NCBI RefSeq assembly: GCF_015206895.1
Contig: NZ_JADEXU010000009.1
Location: 26,088 to 90,087 of the forward strand
Source: Nostoc sp. LEGE 12450
GTDB taxonomy: Bacteria > Cyanobacteriota > Cyanobacteriia > Cyanobacteriales > Nostocaceae
Reading direction: 5' to 3'
Length of the DNA: 64,000 nt
Part shown: in pieces, positions 18,001-25,800 of the stretch
Numbering within the stretch: the first letter of the stretch is position 1
Layout of the letters: each line of letters begins with the position of its first letter
The notes under the pieces: model-generated
Told to the model about the DNA's origin: nothing
Seen by the model: the letters and a program-made list of their open reading frames with translations, nothing else
Databases searched by the model: none
Translations under genes and position numbers: made by a program

Positions 18001-19869
18001 ATCTTCTAACATGAAGCTTAAACGCTCAGTCGGATAATCGGGGTCAAGTGGCACATAAGCTCCACCTGCTTTGAGAATACCCAGTACTCCCACGATTGTT
18101 TCTAGCGATCGCTCCACACACAACCCAACCAGCACATCCGCTCCCACGTCCAAAGACTGCAAGTAATGCGCCAACTGGTTAGCGCGACAGTTCAATTCAA
18201 AGTAAGTCAGTTGTTGATTTTCAAATACAACTGCTACTGCATCTGGGGTTCGCTCAACCTGTTCTTCAAACAATTGATGGATACATTTATCCTGGCGATA
18301 CTCCACTTGTGTGTTGTTCCACTCAATCAATAACTGATGTTGCTCAACTTCTGTAAGTATTGGCAATTGCGAAATCTTTTGTTGTGGATTAGCCACAATT
18401 GCTTCCAGCAAGGTCACAAAATGCCCCAGCATCCGCTCGATAGTGCTGACATCAAAAAGGTCAGTGTTGTACTTAAAAATCCCAGATAAAGAAGAACTTG
18501 CTTCTGCGATCGTCAGATTTAGATCAAACTGACCCTCCATCTGAGGCATTTCAAAAGGTTTGAGTTTAATTCCTTCTTTATCTACTTCACCTCCTAACCA
18601 CAGTTGTTGCGTATGCTCAAACTGCCCCAAGTTCTGGAAAAGGAAGTTGAATACAGCCCCAAAGATAGGAGAACGGCTCGGATCGCGCTGTGGCTGCAAT
18701 CTTTCTACCAGTAGAGCAAAGGGAAAATCTTGATGTGCTAATGCTTCTGATACTGTTTGGCAAACTTGAGTAAGAAACTCTTGAAAACTGGGATTTCCTG
18801 AAAGATTCGCCCGCATAACCACTGGATCGACAAAATAGCCAACTAGTGGCACAAATTCCGGTTGAGTTCTACCTGATGTGGGCGCACCAACCAGAATATC
18901 CTCTTGCCCCGTGTAACGATACAAGAGAACCTGAAATGCAGCTAGCAGAACTATGTATTGGGTCACGCCTTCTGTTTGAGCTAGCTTTTTCAGTTGTTCT
19001 GTGAGCTTTTGGGATATTTTGAAATTATGAGAAGCGCCGTTATAGGTTTGTATAGCTGGTCTTGGTCTATCTGTTGGCAAGTTGAGTACAGGCAACTCTC
19101 CTGCGAGTTTTTGCTGCCAGTAGTTCCACAGTTTTTCTCCTTGAGTACTGGTTAATAATTCTCTTTGCCAACGAACGTAATCTATATAGGAATGCTTTAG
19201 AGGAGTTAGAGATGGCTGAACACCTAGCTCTAGTGCAAGATAGACAGTTATTAACTCTTCTATTAGTAATAGTACAGACCAAGCATCAACAGCAATATGG
19301 TGTATGGTCACTAACAAGATATGTTCCTGGTGTGAGCAACTGAACAAACGCACCCGCATTATCGAGTCATTTTCGATGTTGAAGGGTTGTTGGTATTCCT
19401 GAAAAACTCTTTGCTCAAGCTCTTGCTCTCTCCAGGTAGAGGCATTTATCTGCTGAAAATCTGTGAACTGAGTTTGATGGATCTGTTGAACAACATTATT
19501 ATCTTGCTTAAAAAACTTGCTACGTAATTGCGGATGATGCTCAAGAATAATTTGGAAACTTTTTTGTAAAGTTGTAACATTTATAGGTGAGCAAATACGA
19601 CACGCAAAAGCTACATTATAGGCTGCACTTTTAGGTGCTAATTGCCACAGAAACCACAGGGATTGTTGACCGTAGGAAAGAGGATAAATATTAAAAATAT
19701 CTGGGCGATCGCGCAGTAACTGTAAAATTTCAGTTTTGTGCTGTTTGAGTTGAGCAATGATATCAGGAGTTAATAAACTTTCGGAACCATCTATTAGTAA
19801 TTTTTCTCCATCATGCCCCAACTCAATTCCTTTAAAAGAAATGTCTTGTAAAAATTCTAATAAATTCAT
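9031..19869 (-). CDS. Three-module NRPS, predicted Thr-Ser-Phe, with embedded FkbM methyltransferase
   Basis: 3612 residues. TubC docking segment 1-58; C1 (HHIAVDAW near 190); A1 (YTSGSTGKPKG near 675); T1 near 1070; C2 (HHIVSDGW near 1280); A2 (YTSGSTGKPKG near 1760) interrupted by an FkbM domain at about 2060-2360; T2 near 2453; C3 near 2650; A3 near 3130; T3 near 3528. Pocket codes read by alignment to GrsA: A1 D-F-W-N-I-G-M-V-H (Thr), A2 D-V-W-H-I-S-L-I-D (Ser), A3 D-A-W-T-I-A-A-V-C (Phe). No epimerase or thioesterase is present. Its ATG overlaps the stop of the upstream PKS (ATGA type), so the two are co-translated. The final carrier differs from the others (HSLLLVQINQQL), consistent with hand-over to a ketosynthase. 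Specificities are by-eye inferences but match textbook codes closely. Confidence 0.96.
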   Translation of the reverse strand: MNLLEFLQDISFKGIELGHDGEKLLIDGSESLLTPDIIAQLKQHKTEILQLLRDRPDIFNIYPLSYGQQSLWFLWQLAPKSAAYNVAFACRICSPINVTTLQKSFQIILEHHPQLRSKFFKQDNNVVQQIHQTQFTDFQQINASTWREQELEQRVFQEYQQPFNIENDSIMRVRLFSCSHQEHILLVTIHHIAVDAWSVLLLIEELITVYLALELGVQPSLTPLKHSYIDYVRWQRELLTSTQGEKLWNYWQQKLAGELPVLNLPTDRPRPAIQTYNGASHNFKISQKLTEQLKKLAQTEGVTQYIVLLAAFQVLLYRYTGQEDILVGAPTSGRTQPEFVPLVGYFVDPVVMRANLSGNPSFQEFLTQVCQTVSEALAHQDFPFALLVERLQPQRDPSRSPIFGAVFNFLFQNLGQFEHTQQLWLGGEVDKEGIKLKPFEMPQMEGQFDLNLTIAEASSSLSGIFKYNTDLFDVSTIERMLGHFVTLLEAIVANPQQKISQLPILTEVEQHQLLIEWNNTQVEYRQDKCIHQLFEEQVERTPDAVAVVFENQQLTYFELNCRANQLAHYLQSLDVGADVLVGLCVERSLETIVGVLGILKAGGAYVPLDPDYPTERLSFMLEDAQVSVLLTQQQLVESIPKHQARVVCLDSDWEKIAQKTESNPKNTATPSNLAYVIYTSGSTGKPKGVLVNHSNVVRLFAATAASFSFNQDDVWTMFHSYAFDFSVWEIWGALLYGGRLIVVPYLVTRSPESFYQLLAQEQVTILNQTPSAFRQLIQAEQLTATTGNLNLRLVIFGGEALELKSLQPWFERHGDKSPQLVNMYGITETTVHVTYRPLSKVDLNSTASVIGRPIPDLQVYVLDEYKQPVPIGVPGEMYVGGAGVARGYLNRPELTAQRFISSPFDNSKLYKTGDLARYLPNGELEYLGRIDNQVKIRGFRIELGEIEALLAQHPAVWESVVVIREDELDDKRLVAYVVPKVKQSSTAAELRQFLANQLPSYMVPNTFVMLESLPLTSNGKIDRRALPKPELDSTLLEKFVAPRTPIEEMLAQIWAQVLKVEQVSIYDNFFELGGHSLLATQLLSRIRTSLKVELPLRSLFAAATLAELAQEMGQLQQQILRLRSVQDLEKTSLPILPRAKNAELPLSYGQQRLWFLDQFEPNSAIYNIPTALHLQGTLKVAALEQSLREIIYRHEALRTNFITVDGKPSQIIQTQTNWTFSVVEYQHLSTTEQEIATQKLAQQQLIQPFDLATEALIRATLVVLNKTEHVLLVCMHHIVSDGWSMDVFVQELAALYNAYSQGQTSLRDATRTPLAPLPIQYADFAIWQRQWLQGDVLQSQLSYWQKQLADAPGLLVLPTDRPRPAVQSFAGAYQQFALSKQLTSGLIQLSQEQGVTLFMTLLAAYDTLLYRYTGVADILVGSPIANRDRSEIEGLIGFFANTLVMRTNLSGDPSFCELLGRVREMAMDAYSHQDLPFEMLVEALQPERDLSHTPLFQVAFVLQNAPMSQLELTGLTVSPLVVEGTTSRFDLTLSMQNTAAGLVGLWEYNTDLFDSSTIERMTGHFMTLLAGIITNPNERISQFPLLTAVEQQQLLVEWNSTQADYPLDKCIHQLFEEQVQCTPDAVAVVFENQQLTYHQLNAKANQLAHYLRSLGVQADVLVGIYIERSLEMIVGLLGILKAGGAYVPLDPDYPQERLSFMLEDTQLRVLLTQQQLIERLPEHQAQIVCLDTDWQSISVSSQDNPITGVQDSNLAYVIYTSGSTGKPKGAMNTHLGIYNRLLWMQQAYQLTPVDCILQKTPFSFDVSVWEFFWPLITGARSVLAKPGGHKDSAYLANLIQEQQVTTLHFVPSMLRAFVEEESVKNCSSLKRVICSGEALPLELQERFFARLDCELHNLYGPTEAAIDVTYWQCKPDTNLRTVPIGRAIANTQIYILDSHLQPVPIGVPGELHIGGVGLARGYLNRPDLTNEKFIPSPFSDDLHSRLYKTGDLARYLSDGNIEYLGRIDNQVKLRGFRIELGEIEAALTQHQAVGETVVIAREDDPNNKRLVAYIVPDQEYAFPVLQLLRFKNKGLLNEELLYELPNGMVIAHLNKNETEFVYKELWEEQAYLKHGITINEGDCIFDVGANIGLFALFAGQRCKDVYIYAFEPIPPVFDLLRLNTEGYGLNVKLFNLGLSSETRSDIFTYYPQVSVISGRFADADQEREVLKSFLFKQQNIGENDTGVSSQAIDELLAEKLQSQQFTCHLRTISDVIYEHGVEKIDLLKIDVEKSERDVLSGIQQKDWQKIQQIVVEVHNINGRLEEIADLLREHGYDLTIEQDAVLENTGLYNIYARRSCIKQYQRQESGSSLVSDSVKPIWSSSSLLLSEVRYFLQKKLPEYMVPSAFVLLESLPLTSNGKVDRRALPKPELDSKLLEKFVAPRTPIEEMLAQIWAQVLKLEQVGIHDNFFELGGHSLLATQLLSRIRTSFKVELTLRELFAKATVAELAQSIGQLQQQDLELTSPPILPREKDAQLPLSYAQTRLWFLDQLKPNSAFYNIPVTLRLVGTLNQVALEQSLQEIIHRHEALRTNFITVDGKPSQIIYTQTNWTVSVVDWKHLSTTEQEIAAQQLAQQQAIQPFDLASEPLIRAILVVLNETEYVLSVCMHHIVSDGWSMDVFVQELAALYDAYSQDHLSPLAPLPIQYADFAIWQRNWLQGDVLQSQLSYWQQQLKDAPALLSLSTDRPRPAVQTFAGAYQKFALSVELTDKLVKLSQEQGCTLFMTLLAAYDTLLYRYTGQADILVGSPIANRDRSEIEGLIGFFVNTLVMRTNLAGNPSFSELLGRVREMAMDAYSHQDLPFEMLVEALQPERDLSHTPLFQVAFSLQNAPMQQVKLAGLTVSPLVVQGTTAKFDLGLLIENTTTGLVGWWEYNTDLFDGSTIEQMTGHFVTLLESIVANPQQQISQLPMLTEYEQQQLLVEWNNTQADYPQDKCIHQLFESFVERTPEAVAVVFEQEHLTYWELNCRANQLAHYLQTLGVKPDVLVGICIERSVEMVVSLLGILKAGGAYVPLDPDYPTERLSFMLEDAQISLLLTQQRLVDRLPNSEAKLVCLDEVWSQITQNNQGNPVSEARAFHLANVIYTSGSTGRPKGVMVEHKGLCNLAQAQIQTFGLTWNSHILQFASFSFDASIWEVVMALGSGATLYLGTKDSLLPGKPLIKLLRDYSITHITLPPSALAVMPESELPALQTIIVAGEACSAELIKQWSVGRNFFNAYGPTEATVCATIATLATGNAKFNDDEKITIGRAIANTQVYILDENLQPVPIGVPGELHIGGVGLARGYLNRPELTQEKFISNPFEEIGKSKLYKTGDLARYLPNGNIEYLGRIDNQVKIRGFRIELGEVEAILSQHGDVQICCVIARKEIPGNTCTEPVLSVAEGRSRSKRLVAYVVPHPQATPTTSELRQFLSNKLPGYMVPAAFVMLESLPLTPNGKVDRRALPDPDLHQELSDYVIPNTEVEKTIAGIWQKALELEKVGIYNNFFELGGHSLLLVQINQQLQERFGLQLSIVDMFNYSTIHTLSQYLNTKLNQKDTFTEKSSRIQPHNDSKSLRNQQLQLRQQHRSQKKR
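9585..9635. repeat. Composite interspersed repeat in A3 loop
   Basis: Two overlapping copies of the ACTTCGACT...CTCAG..AC repeat, the inner one reading TTCGGCTACGCTCAGGAC. They lie in frame between A8 and A9 of the Phe adenylation domain, at the same place as the copy in the Pro domain but longer. Confidence 0.7.
12790..13700 (-). other. FkbM-type methyltransferase domain inserted in the Ser adenylation domain
   Basis: About 300 residues of the NRPS between A8 (ending RLVAYIVP) and A9 (LPEYMVP). A SAM-binding motif FDVGANIGLFALFAG is followed by AFEPIP, LLKIDVEKSERDVL and VVEVHN, the hallmark order of the FkbM family. This is the position where N-methyltransferases usually interrupt A domains, but FkbM enzymes are mainly O-methyltransferases and the host domain reads as Ser. 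O-methyl-Ser is therefore the simplest inference; N-methylation is not excluded. Confidence 0.88.
15935..15958. repeat. GCGTAGCGTCTCGTAGAGA-type repeat inside C2
   Basis: Contains GCGTAGCGTCTCGTAGAGAG. It codes an extra segment (TSLRDATRTP) between AYSQG and LAPLPIQYADF of condensation domain 2. The matching C3 has only a few residues there. Confidence 0.7.
16491..16514. repeat. Short interspersed repeat in T1-C2 linker
   Basis: TACTGAGCGAAGTCGAAGTA core, in frame in the linker after the Thr-module carrier domain, coding ILRLRSVQD. Confidence 0.75.
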
Positions 19870-22800
19870 AATTCTATCTTAATCCTATTACTATTTTTGA
19901 TATTTACTAGTTGAAATGGCTCATTACTTTCCTCCTGAACTTCTTTGTCTGATTTCTCATCAGAATCTAAGCCAAGTTCTTCCAATAGATAATCAGTTAG
20001 CAAATCTACAGTAGGATACTTAAAAACTAAATTTAGTGGCAAAGAGCATTTTAAACTCTTTTGCAGGTGATTTTTCAAATCTAAAGAAGTTAGTGAATCC
20101 ATCCCTAACTCGAAAAAGCCTTTTTGTAGATCAATAGATTCTGATAGATGCCAACCGAGGACTTTAGCCACTACTGAAAAAATATGAGCCTGCAAAAGTT
20201 TTCGACGTTTAGTAATATTTGTTGTCTTGATTTGTTCAACCACCTCAGATTGCATAACCACAGTTTTTACTGAAGTTTGTAAAAAGTTAGTGAACAACGG
20301 CGAAACTGAATTAGATTTTTCTAAAAACTGCACCCAATTTATATGCATAACTGCAACTTGAGTAGAAGATTGACACAGTAATTGCTCTAGAGCAACTAAT
20401 CCCTCTTCTGGAGAAAACGTTCTAATACCCCGTGTTTTTGTTTGCTCATCAAGTTGACGCTCTGCGAAGGCTCCTACTTGTGACCAAGCTCCCCAGTTAA
20501 TGCTCAAACCTGCTAGTCCTTGAGCCTGGCGATGATGCGCTAAAGCATCAAGAAAAGCATTGGCTGCCGCATGGTTAGATTGACCTGCATTACCAAGTAA
20601 AGAAGCTATAGAAGAAAACATCACAAAAAAGTCTAAAGGCTGGTTCTGAGTTAAAGTATGCAGATGCCAAGCTCCTTCTACTTTTGGAGCCAAAACTTTT
20701 GCAAAGCGTTGCCAGTTTTGTTGTTGTAGAACGCCATCATCCAAAACACCAACAGAATGAATAATTCCGCGCAGTGGTGGTAGAGTTTGCTCAATTTCTG
20801 AGAGTACTTTTGTGATTTGTTCGACATCAGACACATCGGCTTGAATAACATTTACTTGAGCGCCAGCTTGTTTTAATTCTTGAAGTTGCTCATGAACAGC
20901 AACATTTGCACTACTACGCCCAACTAATACCAAATGCCTTGCTCCCCGTTGAACCATCCAACGAGCTACCAATAAACCTAAACCACCCATACCGCCAGTT
21001 ATCAGGTAGGTACTATCTTCACGGAACCTTAGAGGTTTTGGTGCTGCCGTTTCTAAATAATCTTTAGGCTTCTGATAGCGAACTAACCTAGCGACATAAC
21101 GCAGTTGGTCTGTAAAGGCAACCTGGTCTTCTGTAGTCGGCAACCAAATTTCCTCAAATAAGGCTTGCACCACTTTTGCATCTGCCTTTGGAGGTAAATC
21201 TACTCGCACACAGTTGAGTTCTGGATGTTCGGTAGCGATCGCCCTTGCCATTCCCCACAAGCTTGATTGCGCTACTCCTTCTAGGTTGGCGATGGCGTTC
21301 CGCCCAGCGTAGCTGATCGCTACTGCTCCCTGAGTTACTAACCAGAGGCGAGGATGATCGGATAAATTAGTCCCTGTCAATGCCTGGACTAAATGCAAGG
21401 TGCTACCGCATCCTAGTAAAGATGCCGCAGTTAAATCAGTTGCGGTGAGTTCTGCTGCTTTAACTGTATCTAAACTCCAGCAATGAACTACACCATATAA
21501 ACTCAAGGGTTTGCTATTGATTGCTTGTAATAGCTTTTGATAATGTTCTGGGTTACTTGGGTTAATTTTGAATTGTTGCTGATCTAATTGTTCATATTCC
21601 TCACCAACAAATACCAAGGTACAAAGTTGTGAGTTAGTATCTAGCTTGTCAGCTAACTGTTGCGCTATGCCTTGCCGATCTGCGAATAACAACCAATGTT
21701 TTTGCTCAACTTGTACCGACTCATTTGGTGATGGTGGTACTTGTGCCAGCATTACCATTGCTCTTGATAAAATGCTTTGATTCTGTTGAGTAGATGATAT
21801 ATTAGCTGTGCTTATAAACCCAGTTTCTTGCAATACTTCTTGCCATTGGGTAGCACTAATTAAGGGATAGTCTGGGCGCAAGTGCAAATCACTAAATCGC
21901 CACCATCCTGGAGTTAACCCAAAGATTAAGTCAAGCCAACGCTGACGCTGAGTTGTTTCTAATAAAATTAATATGCCCTGTGGTGCTAATAATTGTTTGG
22001 TGTGTTTGAGGGTTTGTTGTAAATGTTGGGTAGCGTGCAAGACATTGGCAGCAACAATTACATCATATTGCTGCTTTTCAAATCCTTGGCTTGTGGGGTC
22101 TTTTTCAATGTCTAATACTTGATATTTTACAAATGGGAAATCCTGGAATTTCTCTTGGGCTTTTTGAGTAAAAGAGATCCCAATATCGCTGAAGTGGTAT
22201 TCGGTTTGCTCACAGGACAAATGTGGTAGCAGGTAAGAGGTTGTTCCACCAGTTCCTGCGCCAATTTCCAATATTCTCAATCCCCGTCCAGTTGGTAAAT
22301 GCTCGACAAGTGAAATTATGGCTTGTTGAGCTAAGATATTCATCACTTTTGTCAGTGGCGAATTCTCATATAATTGGGCTGTAGTTGAGTCGTTTTCGGG
22401 GAAAAGCAATTGCAATGGATCGCATTTGCCCCGTAGTACTTGGGCTAATGATGGGCCGCAACGTCCTAGAAGAGTTAATTCAGCATTTGCTATTGGATAT
22501 TGAGTTAACAGGGCATTTAATTTAGCTTGCGGATCGCTGTCTTCTGGCTCGCGGATAACTTGCCATTCCAAAGCTTTTGCCTCTAACACCCCTACTTCTG
22601 CTAACATCTCTAGTAGTCGCTTGAATAGCCGTTGATGTTGGCTGACTACTCCTAACTGGTTAGCGATCGCACCTGTTGTGAAGCGCTGCCCTAATTGCGG
22701 TTTCCATCCCATTGCTGTCAGGGCTTGCAGCACATAGTTAATACTGAGTGATTCTAACTGGCTGACTGCTGCCTCATAAACTTTTAGCTGTGGTTCAGCC

Positions 22801-25800
22801 ATCAATTGAGAATATTGTGGCTGAAGTTTACGGCTAATTTCTGCAAGTGCTGGCAGGTAATTTGGAGACAGTTGCTCATTGCTAAAGCGCACTTGAGGTT
22901 GCCACTCTACTTCATACAGCCAATTTTCTACAGAATTTTCTTTGAAGTCTAACTGGAGACTTTGCAACAAAGTATTAGGAGTCGCTTTTTTAGCCTCAAA
23001 ACCTTTGATGTCTGCAATCAACTGCCCGTTAGCGTCAAATAGCCTGATATTTGCTACAAGGTTGTCCGAATCGGAGTTCTCAGATTGTGTAGGCGTAGCC
23101 CGTCGGAGACATCGTACTGCATGACACCATAACTGCTGACTTTGGGGACGTTGGTAAAATTGGAAACTCTCAATTGCGAAGGGTACAAAAGTGTCTTCGC
23201 TAGGGAAGAAAAAGCTGGTCAGTTGCAAGCAGGAATCCAGAAGACCTGGATATAATTGATACTCCTCTAAATCATCTACTAGATCAAGCCATTTGAGCTT
23301 GGCTAGGGCTTCTCCTTCTCCACACCAGACACAATCAAGCCACTGGAAGCTTGCACCAAATTGAATCTGCCGCTTTTGCCAGCTTTGGGAAATTTCCACA
23401 GCAGCTATTTGTTGAGTACAGCGCGTCTGTATCTGTTGGAGAAAGACAGTTTCTGGCGTAATGTTAACGCCTTGTGAGATTTTCCCTGTGGCATGGACTA
23501 GCCACTGATTTACCTGAGTACTCCCATTCGGAACTGTATCAAAGCTGATGAGTTGGAAAGATGCGCTACTCTCTTCTGGTGACAGCAATAACTGTACGGT
23601 ACGTGCTTTATCTTCGGGGATAACCAATGCCTGGGGGAAAACTATATTTTCTAACAGACATGACTCATTGGCGAAAGTCAATCCTGCTGCACCCAATAGC
23701 AAGGAGAGATAACAGGCTCCAGGCACAACAATTTGGTTATAAACTTGATGATCTACTAAAAACGGTAGGGTTTGGCTACTGAATTCAGACTCAAACAAAA
23801 TTTCTTTGCTTAAGGGCAGCTGAAGCTTTTTGTCTAATAGTGGGTGCAGTTTTGTCGAGTTTTGTTGCCGTTGAGGTTTAGCGGGTGTATTCTCAATCCA
23901 ATAGCGCTGACGTTGAAACGGATAAGTGGGTAATGTAACTTTCTTACGGAAATAGTCGCGGTCAAACCCTGACCAATCTACTGCCATTCCACCTACATAT
24001 AACTCACCTAAACTTGAAAGCAACTGTTGCCATTCTGGCACTCCCGGACGCAGAGAAGGCAACCACAAACCCACACTCTCAGGCAAACACTCACGACCCA
24101 TACCCAACAAAATTGGCTTAGGCCCAACCTCTAAAAAGACTTCATGCCCAAGTTGATGTAATGTCTGCATACTATCGGCAAACCGCACTGTTTGCCGGAT
24201 GTGATTCACCCAGTATTGTGCATTGGTGATATTCTCGTCAGCAAGTTGTCCGGTGATATTAGAGACTAATGGTATCTGGGGTTGGTCGTAGGTTATTTGA
24301 CTAGCTACTTGTTCAAACTCCTTCAACATGGGTGTCATGAATGGAGAATGGAAAGCATGGGATACTTGTAACCGCTTCGTTTTTACCCCCTGTGTTGACA
24401 GTTGCTGACAAATAACAGCAATGTCTTCACTGGCTCCCGAAATCACTACACTTTCGGGCCCGTTGATGGCTGCTAATGCCACTGTGTCATGAAATGGCGC
24501 TATAACTTCCCGCACTCTTGACTCTGAAGCCATCAGTGAAACCATCTCGCCTCCAGAAGGCAATTGCTGCATCAACTGTCCCCGATAGACAATGAGTTTA
24601 AGTGCATCTTCTAGGCTGAAAACGCCAGCCACACAAGCAGCAACATATTCGCCTACACTATGGCCCATCACCACATTTGGTTCAATGCCCCAAGATTTCC
24701 ACAGTTGATACAGGGCATATTCAAAAGCAAATAATGCTGGTTGGGTATAGGCGGTTTGATCCAACAAAGATGATTGCTCAAGAGCCTGGTTAGGATAAAG
24801 TACTTCTAACAAAGAATGCTTCAGATAAGGGCGGAGAATTTCATCGCACTGCTCGATAGTTTGGCGGAAGATGGGTTGGCTATCGTAGAGTTGGCGACCC
24901 ATATTGATGTACTGGGAGCCTTGACCAGTGAATAAAAAGGCTATCTTTGCTGGCTTTTTGCCAGGTCGATCGCTAATTAAGCCGGCGGTGTCTTTCCCAG
25001 ATACGAAAGCAGTGAGTCGCTCGGCCAACTGCTCTCTAGAGTCGGCCACAATAGCAAGGCGGTAGTCAAAATGAGATCGCCCAGTGTTGGCGGTGTAACA
25101 AATATCTGCTAACGATATCTTCAAATCAGATATTAAATAGGTTTGATATTTTCTTGCTAGTTCTTCTAGAGCCTTATCAGTTTTGGCCGAAAGTGCCATC
25201 AAGTGGCTTGGACGCTCAATTTTCGTCACCACTATTTCTTCTGGCACTGACGACTCTTCTAGGATTACATGGGCATTAACACCCCCAAAACCAAAGGAAC
25301 TTACCCCTGCTCGTCTAGGAATAATTTTTCCTTCTTTTGTCTTTAAATGTTGCCAGTCTTTTGTTTCTTTTACTATATAAAAGGGACTACCATCTAACTT
25401 TATTCGAGGATTTAATTGCTGAAAATTATTAATTTTTGGCAATTTTTTATATTTCATTGCCAATAATACTTTTATGATCCCAGCAATACCTGCTGCTGAT
25501 TCTAAATGTCCAATATTTGTTTTTACTGAACCTAATCCACAATAGCTTTCTGCGGTTAGTTCAATACCATAGTGCTGATATAGTTGTGTATATGCTCGTT
25601 TTAAAGCATTAATTTCAATTGGATCACCTAATGGCGTACCTGTTCCATGAGCTTCTATATAAGATACTGTATCAGGTGTAATATTTGCCTTTATACATGC
25701 AGACCTTACAACTTGTGATTGAGAATAAGCATTGGGAGAGGTTAAAGTACGAGCATGACCACCATGATTTATGGCGCTCCCTTTAACTATTCCATAAATA